From Baylisascaris procyonis (Eukaryota; Nematoda; Chromadorea; Rhabditida; Ascarididae): a DNA stretch of 64,000 nt. The stretch is taken from positions 5,380,501 to 5,444,500 of the forward strand of contig JAZARR010000197.1 of the NCBI GenBank assembly GCA_037389465.1. The letters run 5' to 3'. Below are positions 27,301 to 40,300 of this stretch, piece by piece. A program made the translations under genes and the position numbers. The notes under the pieces are model-generated. The model did not search any database. It saw only the letters and a program-made list of their open reading frames with translations, and was not told where the DNA came from. Numbering within the stretch: the stretch's first letter is position 1; each line of letters begins with the position of its first letter.

Positions 27301-30300
27301 GATTATAAAAGCACATATTGAGCTGGTTCATCGAATACGCTTGCACACTTGTGACATGTTTATTCTAATTTGCAGCGCCTATGTGGATTTTTTCAATGAT
27401 ACGAAAAGTGCTGTGCAGGAGATGTCTGCATTGAAAGATGTCGACAACAACATCAAAGCACTGTTGGTTTCTACCGCAGATGTGACCAATATAACAGGCG
27501 ATTCTGATATATGCATAGTTACCAATACGGAAGCGGATAACAATCACATAATTGACGTCATTGCTAACTATACTTGTAAGTTACTGCATTATCATTTTAA
27601 TTTGCTTTTATTGTTGGCAATAAGAAGATACCACTTTTTTGTTATCTACCAATATTATTTACCATGATATCATTCACAACAACCATGCATATTACTACTA
27701 ATTTTATTTTATTTTTCTTCTACCTTCTATTCATATAAAACTCTCCCATAGAGTTGTTGAATAGGTAATCTCTATGGATCAGAGATATATTTTATGTTTA
27801 GTGGACTATGCATTACAAGAAAGAATTATTTATTAAGTTATATTTCATTAAAGTGGGAAATATTATGTAAAATATAGAAGGAAAATATTTCATTAAATAA
27901 GTGAGAAAAATAAAATGCTAATATTGAAAGATTTATTATGAAATGTGCAATTCTACAACGAATTATTGTTGATTAAATAAATTATAAAATCATTCACTGA
28001 AACATCATTTACTTAACAAATAATTTTCGATTGCCCATTCGATACGTACAAATGTTTATTTCCTCTATGTTATAGTGAAAGATTTAAATTAAATTAACAT
28101 GTTGAAGTAAAGCACTCATATACGAGTTTTTAAAATAAAGTTTATGAAGTTTTCTAATCGAAATTTCAAGGAAATATGCACAAACGTATTCAGTGTCGCT
28201 GTAAAAGAGCAATTCTGTGAAAATCGCATGAGAAGCAATTAGATCGTTGATTTTATGCAGGTAGTATCATAAATCACCTATACTTGCATTCAAGCTTCTT
28301 ACTAATTAGAAAGAAATGTGATGCGATTCCGTGAATAGTCCGCGTAGGAGATGAGAAGAATAAAGCCACATTTGAAAAAAAAAAAGGAAAACGAAGGGGA
28401 AAAATAGATATGAAATGAAAGATGAAAAAATAGATGGTAGGAGGAAAGGTAGGAATTACGGTAAAATGTTACCTGTATTGCAAAGCAGTCTTCAAATCGA
28501 TGCGAAATTTGCTCAATAATTACTTATACCTGTTGCGATACAACCTATTCAATTATAGCGTCGGCGACTACTGTATGTCCAGCGATGACGTCAACTATGG
28601 CACCGTCAACACTCATTTCAACTCCAGCTAGCACATCCACAGTACCAACAACAGCAGAAACCTCGACCATAGTAACGGAGACATCAAACACAACAGCATC
28701 GGACACGATAGCAACGACGGCAACAGCAGAAACGTCACCAACAACAACAGAAACCTCGACCATAGTAACGGAGACATCAAACACAACAGCATCGGACACG
28801 ATAGCAACGACGGCAACAGCAGAAACATCACCAACAACAACAGAAACCTCGACCATAGTAACGGAGACATCAAATACAACAGCATCGGACACGATAGCAA
28901 CGACGGCAACAGCAGAAACATCACCAACAACAACAGAAACCTCGACCATAGTAACGGAGACATCAAATACAACAGCATCGGACACGATAGCAACGACGGC
29001 AACAGCAGAAACATCACCAACAACAACAGAAACCTCGACCATAGTAACGGAGACATCAAATACAACAGCATCGGACACGATAGCAACGACGGCAACAGCA
29101 GAAACATCACCAACAACAACAGAAACCTCGACCATAGCAACAGACGCATCAAACACAACAGTATCGGACATGACAGCAACATCATCAGACACGTCACTTC
29201 CAGACATAACGGAAACATCGACACATAGCGTCACGACCGTTACTAGCACGAATCCCTCATCCACCACAAGTGAAAGTATCTCCACTTCGACTGCTACACT
29301 TACTAGCACAAGTGTTAGCGATACCACTGAAAGCACGTCAACTTCTCCGTTAATAACAAGCACGACATCTAGTGAATACATTACAGTTAGTTCAACAGCA
29401 AGCATCATAACTGCTACAATATCATCTACACCTATTGCTGAAACAACGACCTCCGATTCAATAGTCGCTTCATCTACTACAACGACAGTGGAAACGAGTA
29501 GGGCATTCCGTTTAGATCTTCTTCTATCTTTTTCGTTTGAGCGATTTCGTTGAAAAAATTCCGAATTATCATGTGTATGCATGAATTAAGGCTAATGCTA
29601 CGATATAATTACTTCCTCTCTTTGAGAAGGAAATAAAAAATGCCCAACTTGTTTAGAAAAAAATTCACTAGATCTTTTTTTTTTTTAAATGATTTTATAT
29701 GATGCATCTATTTGAATGAATAAATTACATTAAAAAAAAAATTTTTTTTTCCACATATTCATTCATCAAATTATTCTTTAGGCTAGATTAATAATGCTAT
29801 TTAATAATTCTATATAATATTCACAAGGAATTTATTCAACGAATGATTTTAAGAAATTTAATTGACTATTGAAATTCTTTTCAGAATGCTTTTTACTCGC
29901 TTTTTTTAATATTATTATTGATAGTTAATTAATTATTTATTTTTTAGCAACCTCACCTCCGCTTCCATCACCACCTTGCTTTGGAGATTTTATTTTTGTT
30001 ATTGACGGTTCGACAACTATTCCTCAACAGGTATGACTTTATGATGAAACATAATAATATTAAGGAGTATGATATTTATATTATATAAATATTATATTTG
30101 CATTATGAATATTTAGATTATATATATTATATAAAGTAGTTGTGAGAATATAACAAATATAAGTCTCTCATTAATATTAATAAATTTCGCATATTTTCTC
30201 ATTTCTTTTTCGTGGTGTTCACGAATTTTTCTCACTGAATTTTGCATTTTATAGTTGGCATAGATGAGTGAATTTATTGGTTGAGTTTATTTTGCATTTG

Positions 30301-33300
30301 AAATGAAAATACGAATAAATAAAAAAAATTTTGATACGTAATCGTATCGTTAAGAACATTTCCTATTTTCACATTTTCGGGAACAATATTTTCTATGCAA
30401 AAATATGTGTTGATTATTTCAATAGTACTTTTAATATTTCCATATCGGAAATAGTATTATATCTTATGCAATTAGAATCACTGCAACATTTCTGTGGAAA
30501 TGTTATCGTCACAAATCCTCTCTGATTATTATCTACTCTCTGAAAGTAGATATGTCATCATTGCTAATTAAAACGTTCAATAAAATGAGTACAACATTTT
30601 TTTTTTCTGCGTTAATTTGTGAATGCTGCAAGCGGGGATTTTGTGAACAGCTTTCATTGGTGCTTTTTGATATCCGTGACGTCAACCGATTCCGAAGTTG
30701 ATAATTGTTGATCTAATTTTGAATGAAATGGTGTGATGATGGTGAAAAACTTCATATATCGACCAAGATTTATGTTCACCTAGATTACTGTGAGTCTATC
30801 AAATTTACATATACATGTATAAATAAATAAATAAATAAAAAATAAATAAATAAATAGATGAATAAATAAATAAATAAATAAATAAATATGTATATATATT
30901 TGCTTCTTTATTTATTTATTTCAAAGTCGAGAAATGGGAAAACATACAAACCTATGTGAATATGGACAGTAACGAGCATCTTTCTTGAAAATACAATGTA
31001 GATGAGTGGACGTTTAATACACAAAAGCAGCAATAGTGTATGGATTGAAACTATTCAGTCGCAACTCAAAAGCTGAAGGAATGGGTCATTAATGAGTGAA
31101 AGCAGTACACTATCTAGTCTTCTCCTCTTCAACTTCAGATAAGATATTGGCTGATGAGGCTAGCAAAGGTTTAGCAATGAATTTTCACAGAAATTCTTTC
31201 TGCAACTCCAGCATTCTGTCAAATTGCTGCTGCCTGCATAGCAAGCATTCGCTTTTTCATTGCAACCATCTGCACCAAATATAGGTATCATAATTAATCG
31301 TATTAACGTTTCAACTATCTCTATGAAATCATCGGGAGTGGATTCGATGCTATTTTCTTCGTATCCTGAAGATTTTTTGTTGGGAACACAATACAGAAAT
31401 TAATGTAAACTTAATAAATTTTGCTTTGCAGTTGATAGATGCAGTAAAAAACATAACAGAGAATTGGAATTTCGACGGCTCGGGAAAACTCCGTGCTTCG
31501 GCGACGGGTAGTGGACTTTCAGATCCGGAATATTACAGTGAAAATTTTGTCAACACTACTAATGATTGGGCGAGTGAACTTGCTCGTATGGGCGCTAATG
31601 TAAACGATGTTTTTGCCGGAGATGTAACGCAACCAACAAAGTAATATGTGAATTATCCATATTGAATTAAAAACTCTTTTGTTATTTTCCTTTGTTTTAA
31701 AAACTCTTTATTATTTTCTTTTATAATATCGCTGATTTGTGATCATTTAAAGAAGGAAGAATTATACGGAAATATGATTAATTAAGCGTAGAGAAAAAGA
31801 AAAAAAGACGAGAAAACATTGCATTAATATAAGAGATAACGACTAGATTTCAGCGTTTTATAATATACTGTAGTCGAGAAGGATCTTGTTCTGGTCATTT
31901 AGCTTTTTGATTTGCAAATATTTCCGTTATAGGTTTCTTCCTCACTAGATTTCTTAAGGTGCTCTGAAGTCTCAAGCATTTTTAACAGTTACCGCGGTGA
32001 AAGGGATAAGGTTATTCTAAAAGGAGTCCATTCCGAATTTGTTTTTGTCCCTGTGAGGAGTCGGAGTCAGCACGAACCGACTCCTTGTTCGGCTGACTTA
32101 GGACCTGAAGCCTGGATTTTGAAAGTTATCAGAACCGTAGTCCCTTATTCTCCATCATTTGAGTGCCTCGTGGCACATCACCGAAATAGTGACATGCATG
32201 ATTTCTATAGAGAATAGTTGTTCTTCGATCCTGATTATAATGTATTATAAATTTTAAATTATAAATTATTATTTATAAATTATTATAAATTGTATAAATT
32301 ATAAATTTTTTTTGGGGGGGAGGAGGATATTGCAATATTTTCTCACAAAAAGCATTTTGCAGCCTGGCAACAGCACTAGAGGATATATATTGCAAAGAAA
32401 ACAGCACATATCCCGTTTTAAAAGGAACCAATGTTACGTTTGTTATCTTTACCTCTTGGAGGTAAGCGCTTCAATCATTTCTCATACTCATATATCACAA
32501 AATGAGCAAATTTTTAAAGATTTTTTTTTAAAGTGTTCAATCAAAAGAACAGAAAATTATCACTCCTTGAGATGGTGATCGATTTAATGCAAAAGTTGAT
32601 TGCTTTCATGGATTTTTGCAGGTTTGTATTTTTAAAGCCTTTTTGTTGTCTAAAGATGCGTGTGTATGTCTGCGTGTGTGTGTACGTGTATGTGTGCGTG
32701 TGAATGTGCGTTTTTATTGTTGATCATATACGTATCAGACAAATGTCTCCTAGACAAGATGGACATGGTCGCAATGGTATTGAACGTAGTGACCTTCATA
32801 AACTTGAAGTAGCTTCAAAAATTGTTTCCGCTGTTGCGACGAGGCAGTCTATGCGGCGGTCTCATCCTCTGTGTTCTTGCATTTTTTTAGATCACCACAA
32901 GCAGTTGTTTTTACTGTATTGCATACATGTTTAGCGTTTTCATTGCAGTGATAGTTCTCTAATAGATCAGATGACATCACAACCGGAGCCATGGTTGAAA
33001 TGCTCTCTCGCCTCGAGAATGACTGTTTTTATGGTGGGAATCTGCGATGGTATGTGTTATTGATATATTGACGCATTTAAATGAATGGAATCTGAGATGA
33101 AATCTCCAATAAACGGTCGCATCAAAAACTATATCTCTAAACTTTTAAGGAAAGCAGATGTTTCAGTGGATCTTATTCTCAACAAGCGTTCTTTGCCGCG
33201 TTAAAGAGCCAAAAATCATTTGTCTTAACAAAACAGTTAATGCGATTGTTGCATATTAGCAAAATTTTCTGTTCCTATTGCCTTTTCCACCTGAAAAAAA

Positions 33301-36300
33301 TTATTCCACTTAGCAGATTCGTTGTTAAAAATTTTTTTCAAATCTAGCTTTCATCGTTGATTTTGTGATAATTTATTAGATTTTATGATATTCTTTTAGC
33401 AATAAAATAACTATAAGTTAACTTATACTACCAAATTCATCACTTTACAACGAATATTATTTTCTAATATCCAGAGAAATCATGAAGATTCTCCACGCCT
33501 TTTTTTTGTCGCTTTGTAAATATTTCCATTGTTTCTTTAGTAAATCGTTCCATAGAATGCAAAAAAAAAAGCTATCATTGATCTCTATCCTTTTGATGTT
33601 GGATATATTGAAAAACCTTGCTGCACAAATATTGAGGATCATACAAACGTCAGCAGAGAAGATATCACTATGTGCTATGAAGCGATGAATAAATAAATGA
33701 AAATTCTAGGAAGTCACATCGAAAAACAATTTTCATTGATTGAAAAAAGAGGAAGCAGAGCATCATCAGTTTATATTCTAAATTATGTTAGAATTTAAAT
33801 GCAAGCACAAGTTTTTATACGAGCCATAAAATGGGCTGTTAGTGCTTATGATTATATCCATGTATGGGAAAATTTCATATTCAGGTGCATCAAATCTCGG
33901 TAAGTTGGCGATACCATCGGAAGATTTGTACATTGATGTGGAATACTTCAAATTTACATCGATGAGCACGTTGGTCGACAAGGTGATCGCAAAAACATGC
34001 GATTGTGAGGCACAAAATAGCACACCAATCGCCGGTTGTCCATCCACTTCTTTGTCCTCGAATTATATCATTCAATTGCTCTTGAAATCCTCTTTGTAGT
34101 GATGATGCAATTTGAACATCGATGAGCCGACTGCTCTCTTTTTCGAAGTGCACAAAATGTTGCTCGATGTTTCGTTTGTTGGCTTCATCGCTCATAATTC
34201 GGCTATGAAAGAAAATATCTGGTAATGTATATAAGGAAATCATCTCAACAGAAATTAAGATGAGAAACCAAGGAAAGAAATAGTGAACGATCACAGAGCT
34301 CAATTTGAATATGAAAGGATCGAATGCTAGGTCTTGCTGAAAGATGGTTTCGATAAACATCTGCCAATGCATTGGTAAAATAAATGTCTTTTGTGTAGTT
34401 GTCGAGGATGTGCGATACCACAAGCAAACTTCACTCGTTATCGTACATATTTAGGTTAAGTATTGTTACGCTTATCCTCAGGGCTGATCTCATGTCACGG
34501 ATGAAGTCTCCGGTTGGGGTAGAAGTTTGCACCTGACCATTTATAAACGGTAGCCTCAGATAGCGATCGCATAGGGAGGTCGCGTTTCGCCTATATCCAT
34601 TGAGGGATTTTCGTCGATGAATGGGCACATCGACCTGACTGCGATATCACGTGCAAAGATGAGCCATCACGTTCTAAGTGTGATGTATTTGCATTGCGGC
34701 AAATTTCATCCCACATGGTTTGACCGACCGATTGCATGAATGCATCGGCCAAGTGCATTTAACGAACACTTCTCATATATGACAACCCGTCTAATATGTG
34801 CAGTGCTTATCAGGGATTTTGATACGTTAAATCGAATTTCCATTTGTGATATTACTAAGCCACATAGTACGATAGACAAGCTTTCTTTTGTTCTTTTGTG
34901 TTATTTCTGCAAAAATATGTAACCCGAAATATAAAACTTTTTCATTTTAATGAGTTTTATGAGATTTTATGCACGTATTTCTTAAATATTTTTATGAAGC
35001 CTCTGTCGAATGTTTTATATCGTTTAAAAAATCGCCTTATAAATCAATAAATGATGCATTTAAAATTTGCTAAGAATAAGTTATGATTAATATGAAGCAT
35101 AGAGCTAGAATTTATTTCCTTTATTCAATCCCTGAAAAAAAAAAATTATTGATGAATGAAATCGTAGTTTCTCTTAAAATATCTTTCAATTAAGCGTTGC
35201 GACTTCAAGGGGTTTCACCTCTCTTCTCTTTGCCCTTCCAGTATCAGGATTCCTTGCATCCTTGGGATCCCTAGTATTAACCTGTAATCGTCTAGGATTG
35301 CGAAGAAATTCTTTCGACTCCGAATGTCTTATTATACATTTTATACCCATAATGTATCGAAAGTTCCAACCATAAATGTAATGCATATTGATGAAGATAG
35401 TCGCTTTTTGCATAAATTTGTATTTATGCAAATGTATTTTGCATATAACCCTTCCCCTTCTCTTTATTTCTCTCTATTAGCCTTTAATATGGGCAACATA
35501 TTGTAGGATGTAGTTAATATACTTTGGGTCAGCATTATTGTTCAAATGGAAGGTAGAGATTGAAATGTTACTCGTTCGCTGAAAATCAATGCCTATTCAT
35601 TCATTGGCGCTCTTTTCTCTGGCTGCATTTAGATGGTGTTTTTTTTTTTTAAGGCATAAATGATATCTTATAAATGATAACTTATAAAAGACTAAAATGT
35701 GATAAAATAAAATCATCATTTATAGAAAACCAATGGGTATTTATGATGTTATCATATTATATTTATATTTTTACAAGTGATAACATCACTTTAACTTATT
35801 CTTTTCAAAAATTTCTTATCAACTTTGGTTTATTTGAGAAATAATCATATCACAGTTAAATGTTTCAATTAGTAAAACTAGTAAGGCTTTCACTGAATCA
35901 CTCCGACGCTTTGCTATGTTTTATGTATTTATTTTCGACGATTTGCTTGCCAACGAGGTTGAGTTCAACTCATTGGCTTCTTAAGATTGACCAAATCCAA
36001 CCTAATCGGGTGACATCTTCAAATTACTAACGACCGGACACGAGGATCCACTCTAATTCGTGACCTTGTGATCTGTATCGGGTCATCTTCAATATCGGTC
36101 ATTTCTAACAGCCACTTATTTTCCTTCCCAGCAAGAGATGGTTTGTTTGAATTCATCGAAATTAAACCAAAGAGGATGCTCTCTTTCGACCATTTTATCG
36201 GGGCTCATGAATCCATGGCCGGCAATGATTCGGCACTCATATGACTATGTGCTAAACCTGGTGCCACTCCTGGCCTCTGTTAACATCACAGCCGACATAG

Positions 36301-37307
36301 ACGAAAAAAGAAAGAAAATAAAAGAATAAAGATAGGAACCCGTATTTTTGATGCATAAGGGCCACTTTCTACCATGGCAATGCGCGGTCGGCCATTAATT
36401 GAGCTGCATCCACTGCACTTTATGAACTCCGATAGTCAAACATTAAAGGATCACGTAATGCTTAAAAAATTTTAGCCCTCAATCAGGATATTTGGGAGTG
36501 TGAATTTGTTCGATACGATTCTTTAAAGAACCATTCTTGAGGAACGAATTGTGTTTAGGCATTATGAAGTGCACGTGAAACGGCACGGTGAGTTTTTACG
36601 GAGCCATAAAACTTAAAATTTAAGCCTTCCGTTTTTTAATAGTTATTGATAGAGGGCCTTTCTTCTTTAACAAATAGAGAACGAACAAAATTATAATTTC
36701 AATGTCTTCAAATATTTGACCGTTCGAAAACAATAGATTATTGAATTGAACTTGCCATCAATTAAATTTGAAAATTCAAGAGTTATTCGTTTTCTTTTTT
36801 GTTTCTCTCAAAAAAAGATGGAAAATACGTTATAGTTAATTCGTTCGCGAAGAGAGAGTTTTAGTTAACCCGAGGGCATTTTCATCTCATTAATGAAGGA
36901 TAGCATCCGCAATGGGACATTATTGAATTGTTGAACTAACAAATGAGCGTTGCTTAGATGTTAACAAAGCCTTTGCTTCGTTCAAATTTTCAACTCAGTT
37001 CCCCGTTAGCAAATATTTATTCGTTTATTTATTTTTTATTTGTAAAAATCTACTTTATTCACGTTCTTATCTTTTTTAAACCTCAATTTTAATAAACTTC
37101 AAGCCGTGGGGATTAATCTATGCATATGAAAGATGTGCCATTTGTACGGGTGATTAATTAAAGTGATTTGCCATGCACAGGTGATCGGAATAGTAATAAG
37201 AGGGGGAAATTCATGCTAGGGCTTATACGGCAACGACGACTGCACTAAAATTCCGGTCTCGAAATCTTAGCAATTGGTGTTTTTCGAGTTCCTGTTCCGG
37301 AATTTGT

Positions 37308-37368
<61 letters not shown>

Positions 37369-40300
37369 GTCTGCACTTGAATTACGAATTTTTGGCTACT
37401 TTATAGCAACGTTTTTGATCTTCTACTGCAGCATACTTGTGCTGACAAAGTGTGCTTTTTGTATGGTATGCTATCGTTGTGTCACATTTCTTTACTATCA
37501 TCGATCATAATTCTTTAAAAGTGCTTTAAGTAAAATGTTAATAATTAATTTTTCGATATGAAACCAATATTTCTCAATATTAGTTTCTATAAATCTTATT
37601 CTAAAAATATATATAACGGATGAAATATATCTCATATAATTTGTATAATAAAATTTCCTTTACGGTTATAGATATATTAATTTGGACCACTTTTCAATGA
37701 AAAAAATTCGGAAAGAAGAGATTTGAAATTGTCTTATCAGTGATTGTTATCATTGATAAACTAACTGGAAAATAATTTAATATAAATAAAATACTATCAA
37801 GGGTAATGAGAAATCATTTAATATAAAAGGAATTTATTAAATGCCAGTTTCTTTACTCTGCAGCGTATCATCATTAATAAATATTAATTATTCCATTGTT
37901 TCTTTTTTTGCATCATTGAAAAGTCTTTCAGCATAAGAGAAACAATCTAAATGTATGGATGATGACATTTTTCTTCATATATTGGCTATACTCGATGGGA
38001 TTTTTTTTGTTCTTTGTGAACAATTCGTTCGCTCATATATCTAGCTATCCATTGCAATTTCCACTGAACGCTGACGAGTTTTACTTGTAATTTGATCTGC
38101 TAATGTGAATCGTCATAATCGATTGATTAGAAAAGCAAAAATCAAGAATTTATGACCTTACGAATCATATATATTGACCATCCAATTGATCGATCAATGG
38201 ATGGCAGAGGTACGGAGTGGGGAGGGAATATTGATGTAAAGCTGAAATGGATGATATTATCCGTGAATAAACTACCATTTTAATGATGTAAAAATTTCTC
38301 ACTTTTTAGATGCATAACTATTTTAGAATTTTTTCTCCTCAAATAGAGTGGAATTTCTATTTCTGAGGAAGTTCTTACAGTCAAAAAAAGTTCATTTATG
38401 AGTTGATTGAAATTATAAAATATTCAGAATTCAACTAAAATTATCATCTATTCAAAAGTTCTAATTATTTATATAAAAGCTTTTAATATCAGAGGACGAA
38501 AGACTGTCGTTTGCTAAACTACTGTTTTTTTTTTTCATTTCGTGATCAACTTATTTTTCTTAGTTTGCTTATGAATTCAACAATAGTCAGCGTTCGTTTG
38601 CTATGGATTATTTTTTGATCAACTTATTAACTATTTATATTTAAATACTTTTTAAAAAATTTCGAGCCGAACGAACTGAAAATTTGCATTAAGGAAAGAG
38701 TTCGAAACTATCTCGCATTAATCGATTATCTCACTAGTAAAATTTTCATTTGTGCAAAAAAAAAAAAAAAAACATTTTTGCATCGATCTCTGTTGTTGAG
38801 GTTGGGGTTCAAAAAATTCTCATAAGAGCGATTTGTATTACTTTTAAATGCATATCAATGATCCGTTGAATATATCTGCAATCCGAATTTTGCGATATTT
38901 GACAAATTTTTAAGGTTTCATAAAAGAGTTAAAACCAAGTCTGAAAGCAATAAATTAATAAGCAGACTTTAATTGAATGCTTAAAAATTTTATAAAGGTA
39001 AATGCATAGATATTAGTTATTATAGTCCTTATGAAACAAATGAAAAGATAGAGTTTTAAAAAATCGAAAAGTTTCTCTAATGGAAATTGACTTTTCAAAT
39101 ATTTTGGAGTCATTTCTGACAATAACATTTTAATTACTAAGTTGAGCACTTAAACGAGTGTCGCTCCAATCAGTATAATTGCATCTTTTATTTCGTTTTG
39201 CTTGCTTGAAACTTTTTTATTGATGAATATCAAGATGAGAGCGCTAAAAATAATTGGAACGTTGAAAGTTAAAAAAAAAACTCGGAAACTAAGTTTCTTA
39301 AGTTTCATTACTTTAAGTTTTATTACTTTAAGTTACTTTACTTTAAGCTACTTTAAGTTTCATTCACCATAATAAACCGAAAGTCGAGATTCCGCCAATT
39401 TTTAGGTTTTTTTTTGCAATAAACTTATCATATCAGTCGATTGCTTATCACCATTGGTGTATTTTTCTGACAAAAAAAAATTTTCATAATTTTTTTCCAC
39501 CAAATATTTTTTCCTTTGGAGGTATTTTCTTGATTCGACGACGCTCCATATAAGTCGCAATGAATTTCTTATTAATGTTTCGATTTCTGAATTAATTATT
39601 GGCGAATGTGATTGCAAATGGAATGTAGCAAATGAATTCCTAATGCAAAAGATTAGTTGATGATGATATTCAAAAAAAAGTTTTTCATCACTCAATTGCT
39701 ATGTTTGTCGTTGATTATAATGGTATTGCATTGAATTCCTCCAAAAAAAAAAAAATTTTTTTTTTTTTAATTTCTGAAGAAATTTGAGAAGAAATTCACT
39801 TTAATATCCATTCCCTCCCTCACTCTCTCTCTCTCTCATTACCTCTCCCCTCCTCATCTCGTCCTGTTCCTCGTTACTTTGAATGTTTTTTTTTTTTTTT
39901 TGTAGACATAGGCAGACGAGTTGCAGCGAAACAGAGAGTCAGCTCATTATGAATGCTATGAATGCTCATTCGTATTAATAAGGTTTCAGTGTTCAAGCAT
40001 CAACAAAGGCTCATAGCTAGTTGAGGTTATCCAGATGTGCTCTTTTCATCGTTCATCAATTATACATCACTGAAAGTTGTTCTTGTTTCATAAGTCGGAG
40101 CATTCGCTCTCAATTTGTTTTCCTCTCATTTTCTATCGTTCAGCAGCTCAGAGAATATTTTCGCGCCTTTTATAGCATTTAAAAATGATAACAACTTATC
40201 TTAATTAAAATTGGCGAAATTATCCAAAAAAAAAAAATTAGTACAAATAGTGAATTTCTTAAATTTGAAAAATTTTTTTGAAATTTTTTATTTCACTATG

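Noticed and set aside
28545..29582. 345- and 198-codon minus-strand frames across the copy 2 stalk
   Set aside because: The complement of the 93-base repeat stays open because the unit is a multiple of three. There are no independent splice or start signals.
35186..35431. Minus-strand frame ending in a basic tail (NPDTGRAKRRE)
   Set aside because: It looks somewhat protein-like, but no good acceptor or partner exon was found and no family came to mind.
36129..36329. Plus-strand frame after TTCCCAG reading QEMVCLNSSKLNQRGC
   Set aside because: The acceptor is good, but phase 0 does not match the phase-1 donor at 34014 and the frame ends in a stop, so it cannot be an exon of the vWA gene as modelled.
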